From: Sphingomonas telluris
Lineage (GTDB): Bacteria; Pseudomonadota; Alphaproteobacteria; Sphingomonadales; Sphingomonadaceae
Direction: 5' to 3'
Length of the DNA stretch: 64,000 bases
Assembly: GCF_022568775.1 (NCBI RefSeq)
Contig: NZ_JAKZHW010000001.1
Location: 1,178,001 to 1,242,000 of the forward strand
Shown: positions 25,641-34,212 of the stretch, piece after piece
How the letters are laid out: every line of letters starts with the position of its first letter
Numbering within the stretch: the stretch's first letter is position 1
Notes under the pieces: model-generated
Told to the model about the DNA's origin: nothing
Database searches by the model: none
Seen by the model: only the letters and a program-made list of their open reading frames with translations
Program-made: the position numbers and the translations under genes

Positions 25641-26438
25641 ATGGCAACTTTGGCAGACCTGGTCGAACTGAGACCGCGCGTGCGCTTCTGGCATCTCGAA
25701 TGCCGTGGCAGCTTCGCGCTGAAGCGCGCCGACGGGCTGGATGTCGGGCCTCGGGGACGCAAGGCTCGGGCGATCATCGCCTATCTGGCGGCCCACCTCG
25801 ACGAACATGTCAGCCGCGATCGACTGATCGAGCTCCTCTGGCCGGACCGGCCGGAGTCGCAAGCACGCGGCAGCCTGCGCCAGTCGTTTCTCGAGATCCG
25901 CCGGGCGGCGCCCCTGTTGATCGCGACCGACCAGCAGCACGCCTGGCTATCCAGCAGGACTGTGCAGATCCACGATCCGGAGCATCTTTCGGGAGACGAA
26001 GTGCTGTTCGGCGACCTCGACGGAATCACGCCCGAATTCGACGAGTGGCTGCGGCGTGAAAGAACGAAGCAGGGCAGCCGGGAATGGAGCGACCTTTCCC
26101 GGAAGGCCGAAGCGAAGTTGAAGCACGGAGACGAGTCCGGCGCGTTGCAATTGATCGACCGCATGGAGCAGATCGATCCCTACAATGAGGACTGGCTAAG
26201 GCTGGCCATGCGGGCGGAGTTCCAGGCCGGTCATCCGGCGGGAATCCAGACGCGATTCCGTCAGATGCGGAATGTCCTCAAGCGCGACCTGGACGTGAAC
26301 GTCTCAACGCAGACCTGCGCGCTGCACGATGAGCTATTGTCGAAGCTGTCACCGGGCGGAGACCCGCAGCCGCCGTTCGGAATGGATGCGCGGGGCACGT
26401 CAATCGTCGCGGCCAGGAAGCTATTCGGTAGCATTTAA
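25641..26438 (+). CDS. SARP-like regulator (winged helix plus BTAD)
   Basis: The 265-residue protein has an N-terminal OmpR-type winged helix (about residues 15-105; KARAIIAYLAAHLDEHVSRDRLIELLWPDRPESQARGSLRQ in pieces), followed by a bacterial transcriptional activation domain made of TPR-like helices (about 135-240; DPYNEDWLRLAMRAEFQAG). This is the AfsR/SARP layout without an ATPase. Known members activate secondary-metabolite genes in actinobacteria. Its target here is unknown. No biosynthetic cluster lies next to it. Confidence 0.85.
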   Translation: MATLADLVELRPRVRFWHLECRGSFALKRADGLDVGPRGRKARAIIAYLAAHLDEHVSRDRLIELLWPDRPESQARGSLRQSFLEIRRAAPLLIATDQQHAWLSSRTVQIHDPEHLSGDEVLFGDLDGITPEFDEWLRRERTKQGSREWSDLSRKAEAKLKHGDESGALQLIDRMEQIDPYNEDWLRLAMRAEFQAGHPAGIQTRFRQMRNVLKRDLDVNVSTQTCALHDELLSKLSPGGDPQPPFGMDARGTSIVAARKLFGSI

Positions 26439-26440
26439 AG

Positions 26441-26477
26441 AAGGCGCCGCACCCAGGGCACGGGCGCGACGCCTTCA
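26441..26477. terminator. Hairpin between convergent genes
   Basis: GAAGGCG (26441-26447) pairs with CGCCTTC (26471-26477) across a GC-rich loop, between the SARP-like gene and the convergent Q/G-rich gene. No T-run is seen on either side. Possible bidirectional terminator. Confidence 0.35.
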
Positions 26478-26491
26478 CGATCGGTCGAGCG

Positions 26492-27013
26492 TCAGATGCT
26501 GCCGTTCGATCCGTCGATGTCGCTGTCGCCGCTATCCGAATCCTGCGCGCTCTCGTTGGACGCGCCACGGCCCTGCTCCGCGAAGCCGGATTGCGGATTG
26601 CCCTGCTGCTGCAGGCATTCGCTCGAATCCTTGCTCTGGCGTCCGACGAAACCGCTTGAGCCCTCGCCGGTTTCACCGCCGCCAAGGTCCGAAGCACCGC
26701 CGCCGAGGCCTTCCTGCTCGTCCTGGTTCAGCGTCTGCGTATCGCTGTCCTGGCTCTGGCCCGTGGCGGACTGTCCGCCGCTCTGGCCATATTCCTGCTG
26801 GCCCTGGTTGCTGAGGCCCGGCTCCTGCGAGCCGAAGTCGCCCTGCTGATCGAGCGGCTGCTGGCCGCCCTGCCCGGTCGCCTGCTGCTGCCCGGACTGG
26901 CCGAACTGCTGCTGGTTCGATTGACCCGTCTGATTGTCGTTCTGCTGGCCGAGAGGCTGCTGCTGTCCGCTGCCTTCGTTCTGATCGCGGGTCTGTTCGC
27001 GTTCACTCTCCAT
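26492..27013 (-). CDS. Gln/Gly-rich disordered protein
   Basis: The 173-residue product is almost entirely Gln, Gly, Ser, Asp and Glu, with repeated QQ, GQQ and SGQ motifs in the first 90 residues and a Gly/Ser/Asp-rich second half. It has no signal peptide, one Cys and very few aliphatic residues. The composition is prion-like or glass-forming-like. A GGAG site nine bases before the ATG and a frame free of stops support translation. The function is unknown. It lies after the terminator of the rpsF operon, so it has its own promoter. Confidence 0.7.
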   Translation of the reverse strand: MESEREQTRDQNEGSGQQQPLGQQNDNQTGQSNQQQFGQSGQQQATGQGGQQPLDQQGDFGSQEPGLSNQGQQEYGQSGGQSATGQSQDSDTQTLNQDEQEGLGGGASDLGGGETGEGSSGFVGRQSKDSSECLQQQGNPQSGFAEQGRGASNESAQDSDSGDSDIDGSNGSI

Positions 27014-27150
27014 GGGTCGTTACTCCTACACGTCGCCCCGCTTGCTCTCTCTGCCAGAACAAGGATGAAGCCACTGCCGTTCCGTGCCGTGGGCCGCGAT
27101 TGCGACGAACGGACGCGCCGAAGATCGTTTCCGCGACGAAGCGAAGTTCG

Positions 27151-27187
27151 GGCAAAAGAAAGGACCGCCGGATCGCTCCGACGGTCC
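27151..27187 (-). terminator. Rho-independent terminator of rpsF-rpsR-rplI
   Basis: A 10-bp stem (27162-27171 with 27178-27187, one G-U pair) with a 6-base loop is followed on the minus strand by TTTCTTTT. It lies 25 bases beyond the rplI stop and is the clearest intrinsic terminator in the window. Confidence 0.88.
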
Positions 27188-27211
27188 CAATTCTTCAGCA
27201 GTCGAAAGAGC

Positions 27212-27832
27212 TTACTGTTCTTCTTCGGCCGTCTCGGTCTCCGCGGCCGGCTCGCCCGCATCGGCGGGAGCGGCAGCAGCCTCCTCGGCCGGAGCCTCCG
27301 GAGCGAGGTCCTCAGCCGCCGGAGCAGCCTCTTCCTCGAACATCTGGGCGAGGACGTCGACGCCCTGCGCCTGCAGGTCCGCCTCTTCCGGCGAACGCGC
27401 GACGTTGACCTTCACCGTGATGGCGACTTCCGGGTGCAGCGCGACCTTCACGTCGTGAACGCCGATGTTCTTGATCGGACGATCGAGAACGATCTGGCTC
27501 TTGGTGACCTTCGCGCCGTCGGCCTCGAGAGCCTCGACGATGTCGCGGGCCGAAACCGAACCGTAGAGCTGGCCGGTGTTCGAAGCCTGACGGATCAGCT
27601 GAACCGTCTTGCCGTCGACGCCCTTGGCGGCCTTCTCGGCATCCGAGCGGCGCTCGGCGTTGTCGGCCTCGATCTTCGCGCGGTTGGCTTCGAAGACCTT
27701 GCGGTTGGCTTCGTTGGCGCGGAGCGCCTTCTTGTTCGGCAGCAAATAGTTGCGCGCGAAACCGTTCTTGACGTTCACGACATCGCCGATGCCGCCAAGC
27801 TTCTCGACGCGCTCGAGCAGGATGACTTCCAT
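27212..27832 (-). CDS. rplI: 50S ribosomal protein L9
   Basis: The 206-residue protein begins with the L9 N-terminal domain (MEVILLERVEKLGGIGDVVNVKNGFARNYLLP, in pieces) and has the long connecting helix and C-terminal rRNA-binding domain up to about residue 150. It then carries an extra acidic tail of about 50 residues rich in Ala, Glu and Pro. Typical L9 ends near residue 150. GAGAGGACGAC precedes the ATG. It is the third gene of the rpsF-rpsR-rplI operon. Confidence 0.97.
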   Translation of the reverse strand: MEVILLERVEKLGGIGDVVNVKNGFARNYLLPNKKALRANEANRKVFEANRAKIEADNAERRSDAEKAAKGVDGKTVQLIRQASNTGQLYGSVSARDIVEALEADGAKVTKSQIVLDRPIKNIGVHDVKVALHPEVAITVKVNVARSPEEADLQAQGVDVLAQMFEEEAAPAAEDLAPEAPAEEAAAAPADAGEPAAETETAEEEQ

Positions 27833-27844
27833 GTCGTCCTCTCC

Positions 27845-28069
27845 TTACTTCACGACGTAGGGAAGCAGGCCGATGTGGCGGGCGCGCTTGATCGCCTTCG
27901 CCAGCTCGCGCTGCTTCTTGGTGGAAACCGCGGTGATGCGGCTGGGGACGATCTTACCACGCTCGGACATGAAGCCCTGGAGCAGGCGGACATCCTTGTA
28001 GTCGATCTTGGGGGCGTCCTTGCCGGAGAACGGGCAGCTCTTGCGGCGGCGGAAGAATGCACGTGCCAT
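27845..28069 (-). CDS. rpsR: 30S ribosomal protein S18
   Basis: The 74-residue protein matches S18 ([15 protein letters not shown] at the start, [19 protein letters not shown], then [27 protein letters not shown]). It binds the platform of the small subunit together with S6. It starts three bases after the rpsF stop. Confidence 0.98.
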   Translation of the reverse strand: MARAFFRRRKSCPFSGKDAPKIDYKDVRLLQGFMSERGKIVPSRITAVSTKKQRELAKAIKRARHIGLLPYVVK

Positions 28070-28072
28070 CGC

Positions 28073-28507
28073 TTAGGCCTCCAGTTCTTCGTTGCGGGGA
28101 GCGCGGTCGCCACGGTCGCCACGGTCGCCACGGTCGCGGCCGAAACCGCCACGGTCGCCATCGCCGCGCGGACCGCGGTCGCGCTCGCCACGGCGCATCA
28201 TCGCGGACGGGCCGCTCTCATGCTCGTCCACGCGAATGGTGAGGAAGCGGATCACGTCCTCGTTGATGTTGGTCTGGCGCTCGAGCTCAGCGATCGCCGG
28301 GGCCGGAGCGTCGATGTCGAGGGCGACGTAGTGCGCCTTGCGGTTCTTGGCGATGCGGTAAGCCAGGTTGCGAAGACCCCAGGTCTCCGTCTTGACTACC
28401 TTCCCGCCGTTGTCCTCGAGAATCTTGGTAGCGTTTTCCGCCAGCGCATCGACCTGGGCCTGGGCCAAGTCCTGACGCGCGAGGAAAACATGCTCGTAGA
28501 GCGGCAT
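28073..28507 (-). CDS. rpsF: 30S ribosomal protein S6
   Basis: The 144-residue protein has the S6 fold ([20 protein letters not shown]... ; [29 protein letters not shown]) up to about residue 100. It ends with a 40-residue charged tail of GDR/GRD repeats finishing EELEA. The start is the ATG at 28507; the frame continues upstream but the homology does not. In E. coli the S6 tail is extended with glutamate by RimK. The leader contains a terminator-like hairpin (see 28574-28610). Confidence 0.97.
   Translation of the reverse strand: MPLYEHVFLARQDLAQAQVDALAENATKILEDNGGKVVKTETWGLRNLAYRIAKNRKAHYVALDIDAPAPAIAELERQTNINEDVIRFLTIRVDEHESGPSAMMRRGERDRGPRGDGDRGGFGRDRGDRGDRGDRAPRNEELEA
28104..28137 (-). 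repeat. 9-bp tandem repeat in rpsF tail
   Basis: The unit CGGTCGCCA (plus strand) is repeated almost four times, encoding Gly-Asp-Arg units of the S6 C-terminal tail. Such a run can change length by slippage without breaking the frame. Confidence 0.85.
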
Positions 28508-28573
28508 GTTTCTTCGTCTCTCTTTTGGCCGATCGCTGACGCCGCCCAATGCGGACGCCCCTCCGGCTGTCTT

Positions 28574-28610
28574 CCAAAAACAACTGGGGCACAGGCCAAG
28601 CCTGCACCCC
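28574..28610 (-). promoter_or_regulatory. Attenuator-like hairpin in rpsF leader
   Basis: On the minus strand an 11-bp stem (28610-28600 with 28596-28586, including a tandem G-U pair in RNA) with a 3-base loop is followed by GTTGTTTTTGG. It looks like an intrinsic terminator but no upstream gene exists on this strand; it lies 79-103 bases before the rpsF start. That position suits attenuation-type control of the ribosomal operon. A CCG-containing stem nearer the gene (about 28533-28566) could be an S6:S18 binding element (speculative). Confidence 0.5.
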
Positions 28611-28658
28611 ATCGCGGCGCCCATTGCCGCAAATGCCCCGAAATGGCAAGTGCAGACC

Positions 28659-29831
28659 ATGGCGACGCAGCTGAAATCGATCGAGCCCACGAAGGACCCG
28701 CTGGAGGACATGAGCCTCCCCGGATGGCTTTATTATGACCAGGAGTTCTTCGAGGCCGAAAAGCGCGCCTTCCTCCGTGCCTCGCCGCAGGTCGTCTGCC
28801 ACGAAAGCGAGATCCCTAATCCCGGCGATTGGCGCACGCTCGAGTATCTTGGCGAGAGCATCATCGTCATGCGCGGCGACGACCGTGAGATCCGCGCCTT
28901 TTCGAACGTCTGCCGCCACCGCGGCTCGCGGCTGGTCGATGGCGAGGCCGGCTGCTCGAAGGTCCTGACCTGCCCCTACCATGCGTGGAGCTACTCCCGG
29001 GACGGACGGCTGGTCGGCGTGCCCCATCGCCAGGAATATCCCGGACTCCAGACGGAGAAGCTCAGCCTGTTCCCGGTGTCGCTGGAGAATTGGCGCGGCT
29101 TCCTGTTCGTCACGCTCGAACCCGGAGTGCCGTCGGTCGCCGAGGTCATGGCGCCGTACGAAAATGAGATTGAGCCGTACCGGTTCGAGGAGCTTCGGGC
29201 GCTTCAGCAGGTCCGCCTCCGGCCCCGCGCGCTCAACTGGAAGACGATCTCGGACAATTATTCCGACCACCTGCACATTCCGGTCGGCCACCCCGGTCTC
29301 ACCCGCCTGTTCGGCCGCAGCTACCGCATTGAGGCGCAGGAGTGGGTCGACAAGATGGAAGGCGACCTTGTCGAGAAGGTCTCGGCCAATCCGTCCGAGC
29401 GCGTCTACCAGCACCATCTGCCGAGGGTGGATCACCTGCCGGAGAGCCACCAGCGCAAGTGGCTCTATTACAAGCTCTTCCCGAACGTCGCGTTCGACAT
29501 CTACCCGGACCAGGTCGACTTCATGCAGTTCCTGCCGATTAGCGCGACGGAGTCCGTGATCCGCGAGATCAGCTATGGCCTGCCGGACGGGCGCCGCGAG
29601 ATGAAGGCGGTTCGCTACCTCAACTGGCGCATCAACCGCCGCGTGAACGCGGAAGACACGGAGCTGATCACCCGCGTCCAACTGGGCATGCAGTCGCCGA
29701 CCTACGTCGCGGGACCACTGGGAACGAGCGAGGTCTGCCTGCGCAGCTTCGCCAAGAAGCTCAGGCGGATGATCCCGGAGTCGCGGCAGGAATCGCCGCC
29801 TCCAGCGGGATGGAGCCGGCACGCGAATTGA
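28659..29831 (+). CDS. Rieske non-heme iron oxygenase, alpha subunit
   Basis: The 390-residue protein has the Rieske 2Fe-2S motifs CRHRG and CPYHAWSY (about residues 85-115) and a mononuclear iron site in the C-terminal domain, [13 protein letters not shown], with the two His and a later Asp. The family includes ring-hydroxylating dioxygenases, and choline or carnitine monooxygenase-type enzymes. The substrate is unknown; no ferredoxin or beta subunit gene is adjacent. The start at 28659 fits; an alternative ATG 17 codons on has GGAGG only two bases upstream. The 3' end overlaps the convergent permease gene by 71 bases. Confidence 0.9.
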   Translation: MATQLKSIEPTKDPLEDMSLPGWLYYDQEFFEAEKRAFLRASPQVVCHESEIPNPGDWRTLEYLGESIIVMRGDDREIRAFSNVCRHRGSRLVDGEAGCSKVLTCPYHAWSYSRDGRLVGVPHRQEYPGLQTEKLSLFPVSLENWRGFLFVTLEPGVPSVAEVMAPYENEIEPYRFEELRALQQVRLRPRALNWKTISDNYSDHLHIPVGHPGLTRLFGRSYRIEAQEWVDKMEGDLVEKVSANPSERVYQHHLPRVDHLPESHQRKWLYYKLFPNVAFDIYPDQVDFMQFLPISATESVIREISYGLPDGRREMKAVRYLNWRINRRVNAEDTELITRVQLGMQSPTYVAGPLGTSEVCLRSFAKKLRRMIPESRQESPPPAGWSRHAN

Positions 29832-31089
29832 GGCGGTGCATGGCGAGGCGGATCATCAAGCCGGCTGCTAAGAGGACAAGGCCCCACAGATTGGCCTCAA
29901 GGCCAACCCCATAAGCAGCGAACAGGACGAACAGCAGCGCGACAGCGCACACGATCCGAGCGCCTGGCGTGGGACTCGCTCTCCACGCGGCCAGAGCTCC
30001 AACGCCGTAGAGGGGCAGAATGCCCGCCGCCGAGAGCAAGATGATGAACGTGAAAAGGCTTGCGGTCGCCTTGCTGCTGTTCGCGAGAAGCAGGAGGATC
30101 GTCAAAACGGCGACGAGAATCTGAGCGTTGACGGGCGTCCCGGCGCCCCTGGTTTTCGCCAGCGATGCCGGAAGGTCGCCTCGCAACGCTAAGGAATAGG
30201 TCAGCTCGCCGGTCCCGAGGATCAATCCGTTGAGGCAGCCGAACGCGCTGATTGCGATCGCGAGCGCGGCAAGAGAAGCGGCGACAATTCCCCATCGCGA
30301 TACCAGGACATCGGCATAGGGTGCCGGCGAGCTGACGATCGTGCCCGCTGGAAGCAGCAGCAAGATAGCCGTACCCGCAAGCATGTAGAGGAGGACGACG
30401 AAGATCGTCCCTCGAAAGATGGCGCGCGGAAGGGTGCGCTCGGCGTCCCGGACCTTTCCGACCGGTGCAGTGGCATTTTCGAACCCGGTAAGCGTGTAGA
30501 ACGTGAGTGCTGTTGCGGCAGCGAGGTTTGCGAATGTGATCGGCATTGGCGCGAGGGGTTCGAACCTGGTCGCGCCGGCCCCGCGCTCTGCGAACAGCCA
30601 GATGACCGCCAGAAGCGGCAGGACCTTGATCGCGACAGTGAGGATCGACAGTCCGCCAGCCGCGCGCACGCCCATCGCATTTACGACCGTGAGGATCACG
30701 ACGCAGAGAATCGCGAGAGGAACGACGGACTGGGTGGAGTTGAAGGGGGCTCCGATGAAGGAAAGAGCGGCCGAGGCGCCAATGGCGACGGAAGCCGCCG
30801 CGACCCAGTTCGAAAACCAGAAAGACCAGGCGACGAGGAACGCGACCGTCGGCCCGAACTCACGTTCGATATTCGCCTGGATCCCGTCTCCGCCGAGCCT
30901 GGACATCTGCGCAAGCGCGAACGCGATGCAGAGAATGCCCACGCCGCTGATCGGCCACGCAATCAGCGCATTCTGTCCCAGCGGCGCGAGGCTCACTGGA
31001 AGCATGAAGATGCCGGCCCCGATGATGCCTCCGACCACCAGGGCCGAGGTCATCCAAATCCCCATCTTGCCGTCGTCGCGTTCTGTCAT
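29761..31089 (-). CDS. APC-family amino acid permease
   Basis: The 442-residue integral membrane protein has about 12 helices and the APC signature at helix 1: VVGGIIGAGIFMLPVSLAP. It resembles the AdiC/YjdE-type amino acid:polyamine antiporters and related permeases. The substrate is not readable. A close paralogue follows on the same strand at 31145-32464, 55 bases upstream in the transcript direction. Its last 71 bases overlap the Rieske gene on the opposite strand. Confidence 0.92.
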   Translation of the reverse strand: MTERDDGKMGIWMTSALVVGGIIGAGIFMLPVSLAPLGQNALIAWPISGVGILCIAFALAQMSRLGGDGIQANIEREFGPTVAFLVAWSFWFSNWVAAASVAIGASAALSFIGAPFNSTQSVVPLAILCVVILTVVNAMGVRAAGGLSILTVAIKVLPLLAVIWLFAERGAGATRFEPLAPMPITFANLAAATALTFYTLTGFENATAPVGKVRDAERTLPRAIFRGTIFVVLLYMLAGTAILLLLPAGTIVSSPAPYADVLVSRWGIVAASLAALAIAISAFGCLNGLILGTGELTYSLALRGDLPASLAKTRGAGTPVNAQILVAVLTILLLLANSSKATASLFTFIILLSAAGILPLYGVGALAAWRASPTPGARIVCAVALLFVLFAAYGVGLEANLWGLVLLAAGLMIRLAMHRLNSRAGSIPLEAAIPAATPGSSA

Positions 31090-31144
31090 CGTCCCGCCCC
31101 CGCCAGTTTCGAACGACGCTGACGCTACAAACGCTTACCCTTAC

Positions 31145-32464
31145 TCAGGCGCGGGCCTGGACCCGCCTCATCAGGAAGTAGACCGGAATGCCGGTCGCCA
31201 GAAGCGCCGCGCCCCAGGCTGTCGCTTCGCCACCGGCTCCGTAGAAAGTCCAAATCGCGTAGGCGGCGCCGATGAGAGCACAGCCGGTCACGAGCGCTCC
31301 CTTCGCCTGCCCCCGTTTGATCAGCGCAAGCATCGTCACCGCTCCGGCGAGGTAGAGCACAAGCGTCGCGACGGTCGCGAGCAGGACGATGAACGAATAA
31401 ATCTCGATCATCCCGCCGCTGAGATTGGTGGCGATCAGTGCGACGCTGAGCGTGCAGCCGAGTAGCTGCGCATAGACCGGCATCCCGTTCTTGTTCACGC
31501 GGGTGAAGAATTTCGGAAACACGCCGCGCTCGGCGAGGACCAGCTGCACCTCGGCCTGAAGCAGCACCCAGCCGTTGAGCGCGCCGAGAGCGCTGATCGC
31601 TGCGAAGGCGGCAACGAGCTTGCCGGCGCCCGAGCCCATCACACTACTCATCAGGTCCGCCAGCGGCGCCGACGACTTCGCCGCGACGTCCGATGGGAGC
31701 AGGAGAAGCACTGCCAGGGTGACCAGCACGTAGAGAACACCGACGAGCAAGGTGCCGATGAGGGTCGCCCTCGCGATCGTCCGCGCCGGATCGATCACGC
31801 GGCCCGCGGGGACCGTTCCGGACTCGAAGCCCTGCATGGGCCAAAGCGCCAAGGCGGCCGCACCGGCGATGGCGCTGAGCCCGATGGGCGTCGGCGCGAC
31901 GTTCGTTGCCGCCACTGCAGCACCCTCGCCGCTACCGAACACGAAAAGGGCGAGCAGGATGACGGCCGCAAGCGGGATGATCTTCAGGAAGGTCGTGGCA
32001 ATCTGCACGGTCCCGGAGGCCCGAACTCCCTGAAGAGCAACGCCCGTCATCAGGATCACGATGACGATCGCCGATAAGGGCCCGACTTCGGGCTGGCCGA
32101 AGAATTGGGGAGCGAATGGCGTCAGATAGCTCACGAGACCTATGCCGATCCCCGCGTTGGTTACCCACTGCGAGATCCAGTAGCTCCACATGACGAAGAA
32201 ACCGGCCATCGGGCCGAAGGCGCTGGTGATGTAATCGAATGGTCCGCCGGCTTCGGGCATCAGCTTGGCGAGACCCGCGAAGACATAGGCCAGGCTCAGG
32301 GCGCCGACGACGGTGATCCCCCAGCCGTACAGGGCATTCCAGCCGTAGGGCGCCAGCGCCGCCGGGATCAGGAAAATGCCGGTTCCGATGGTGTTGCCGA
32401 TGACAAGGGCGAGACAGGTCCAGAAGCCGATTTGGCGTGGAGGCGCCTGTATCTCTTGAGTCAT
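31145..32464 (-). CDS. APC-family amino acid permease (paralogue)
   Basis: The 439-residue protein has the same layout as its neighbour: ALVIGNTIGTGIFLIPAALAPYG at helix 1, SLAYVFAGLAKLMPEAGGPFDY at helix 2, and about 12 helices in all. The unwound helix-1 GTGIF is the substrate site in APC transporters. Amino acid or polyamine exchange is likely. It is divergent from fabD with 69 bases between. Confidence 0.92.
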   Translation of the reverse strand: MTQEIQAPPRQIGFWTCLALVIGNTIGTGIFLIPAALAPYGWNALYGWGITVVGALSLAYVFAGLAKLMPEAGGPFDYITSAFGPMAGFFVMWSYWISQWVTNAGIGIGLVSYLTPFAPQFFGQPEVGPLSAIVIVILMTGVALQGVRASGTVQIATTFLKIIPLAAVILLALFVFGSGEGAAVAATNVAPTPIGLSAIAGAAALALWPMQGFESGTVPAGRVIDPARTIARATLIGTLLVGVLYVLVTLAVLLLLPSDVAAKSSAPLADLMSSVMGSGAGKLVAAFAAISALGALNGWVLLQAEVQLVLAERGVFPKFFTRVNKNGMPVYAQLLGCTLSVALIATNLSGGMIEIYSFIVLLATVATLVLYLAGAVTMLALIKRGQAKGALVTGCALIGAAYAIWTFYGAGGEATAWGAALLATGIPVYFLMRRVQARA

Positions 32465-32533
32465 CGGGGCACAGGTGTTGCAGCTTCACGATGCCTGTGC
32501 AATCGGCGCGGCCTTCAAGACAGGACGGGACAA

Positions 32534-33472
32534 ATGCGCGCATTCCTTTTTCCGGGACAAGGCAGCCAGGCGGTCGGCATGGGCGCCGCTTTGGCGGAGG
32601 CGAGCCGCGCCGCTCGCGACGTGTTCGGTGAGGTAGATGAGGCGCTCGGCCAGAACCTCTCGCGCCTGATGCGCGAAGGTCCAGACGAGGAGCTGAAGCT
32701 GACCGAAAATGCGCAGCCTGCGATCATGGCGAACTCGCTCGCGGTCTTCGTGGCGTTGACGAAGGAAGGCGGCGTCGATCTGCGCAAGGCAGCGAACTTC
32801 GTCGCGGGCCACAGCCTCGGCGAATATTCCGCTCTGTGCGCCGCCGGATCGTTCGACCTCGCGACCACGGCAAAGCTGCTGAAGCTGCGCGGTCAGGCGA
32901 TGCAGAAAGCCGTGCCCGTCGGTCAAGGCGCAATGGCGGCGCTCCTAGGCGCGGATCTAGCGCTCGCGCAGAAGATTGCTGACGCCGCAGCCCAAGGCGA
33001 AGTCTGCACTGTCGCCAACGACAATGATCCGAGCCAGGTCGTCATTTCCGGGCACAAGGCCGCCATCGACAGGGCGATAGAGATCGCGAAGGAGATGGGC
33101 GCGAAGCGGGCCATCGCTTTGCCCGTTTCCGCGCCTTTCCACTGTCCGCTGATGAAGCCTGCCGCCGAGGCAATGCAGGATGCGCTCAGCTATGTCGTCG
33201 TCGACGATCCCGCCGTGCCCGTTTTCGCCAACGTCACCGCCCAGCCAGAAAGCGATCCGGACACGATCCGCAACCTGCTCGTCGAGCAGGTGACCGGGAT
33301 GGTCCGCTGGCGCGAGAGCATCGGCAACATGTTCGACGCCGGCGTCGAGGAATTCGTCGAGCTCGGCGGCAAGGTGCTCGGCCCCATGGTCAAGCGCATC
33401 GCGCCCGATGCCAAGGTTACCAGTGTCGTCTCCATCGAAGATGTCGAGACGCTCGCAAAGGAGATCGCATGA
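32534..33472 (+). CDS. fabD: Malonyl-CoA-ACP transacylase
   Basis: The 312-residue protein has the FabD active sites: FPGQGSQAVGMG near the start, the nucleophile GHSLGEYSAL (Ser), Arg in LRGQAMQKAV, and the His in VSAPFHCPLM. It loads malonyl groups onto ACP for fatty acid synthesis. Start at 32534 after GGACGGGA. The stop overlaps the fabG ATG (ATGA). Confidence 0.97.
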   Translation: MRAFLFPGQGSQAVGMGAALAEASRAARDVFGEVDEALGQNLSRLMREGPDEELKLTENAQPAIMANSLAVFVALTKEGGVDLRKAANFVAGHSLGEYSALCAAGSFDLATTAKLLKLRGQAMQKAVPVGQGAMAALLGADLALAQKIADAAAQGEVCTVANDNDPSQVVISGHKAAIDRAIEIAKEMGAKRAIALPVSAPFHCPLMKPAAEAMQDALSYVVVDDPAVPVFANVTAQPESDPDTIRNLLVEQVTGMVRWRESIGNMFDAGVEEFVELGGKVLGPMVKRIAPDAKVTSVVSIEDVETLAKEIA

Positions 33473-34212
33473 TGTTCGATTTGACCGGCATGACCGCGCT
33501 CGTGACGGGCGCTTCCGGCGGCCTTGGCAGCTCCATCGCGAAATCGCTCGCGTCGCAAGGTGCCCGGCTCGCCGTCTCCGGCAGCAACGTCGACAAGCTC
33601 GAGGCCTTCCGCGCTGGACTGGGCGGCGATCACGTGGCCGTTCCCTGCAATTTGTCGGACGGCGACGACGTCGACCAGCTCGTGCCGCAGGCGGTCGAGG
33701 CTCTCGGCGGAAGGCTCGACATCCTCGTCAACAATGCCGGCGTCACGCGCGACAATCTGTTGATGCGCATGAAGGACCAGGAGTTCGAGGACGTCATCCG
33801 CGTCAATCTCGAGGCTGCGTTCCGCCTCATGCGCGCGGCCGCCAAGCCGATGATGAAGGCGCGTTTCGGCCGGATCATCTCCGTCACGTCCGTCGTCGGC
33901 GTAACGGGCAATCCGGGCCAGGCGAACTACGTCGCCTCCAAGGCCGGACTCATCGGCATGAGCAAGGCCGTCGCCCAGGAGCTCGCCAGCCGCGGGATCA
34001 CCGTCAACGCGGTCGCGCCCGGCTTCATGACGTCAGCGATGACGGACGCTCTCAATGACCAGCAGCGCGAGAGCATCCTGTCGCGCATTCCGCTGGGTGC
34101 CATGGGCACCGGCGAGGATATCGGCGCGGCGGTCGTCTATCTGGCCAGCCGCGAGGCCGGCTACGTCACTGGGCAGACGCTGCACGTAAATGGCGGAATG
34201 GCGATGCCGTAA
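33469..34212 (+). CDS. fabG: 3-oxoacyl-ACP reductase
   Basis: The 247-residue SDR has TGASGGLGSSIA (NADPH site), NNAGVTRDNLLMRM, the Ser in SVTSVVG, and YVASKAG with catalytic Tyr and Lys. VNAVAPGFMTSAMTDAL is characteristic of FabG. It reduces 3-oxoacyl-ACP. It starts within the end of fabD (ATGA), with AGGAG five bases before. The 3' end overlaps the convergent GT87-type gene by 47 bases. Confidence 0.96.
   Translation: MMFDLTGMTALVTGASGGLGSSIAKSLASQGARLAVSGSNVDKLEAFRAGLGGDHVAVPCNLSDGDDVDQLVPQAVEALGGRLDILVNNAGVTRDNLLMRMKDQEFEDVIRVNLEAAFRLMRAAAKPMMKARFGRIISVTSVVGVTGNPGQANYVASKAGLIGMSKAVAQELASRGITVNAVAPGFMTSAMTDALNDQQRESILSRIPLGAMGTGEDIGAAVVYLASREAGYVTGQTLHVNGGMAMP

Noticed and set aside
28104..28137. 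Tandem repeat resembling a CRISPR start
   Set aside because: The 9-base unit is direct, has no spacers, and codes for the S6 tail in frame.
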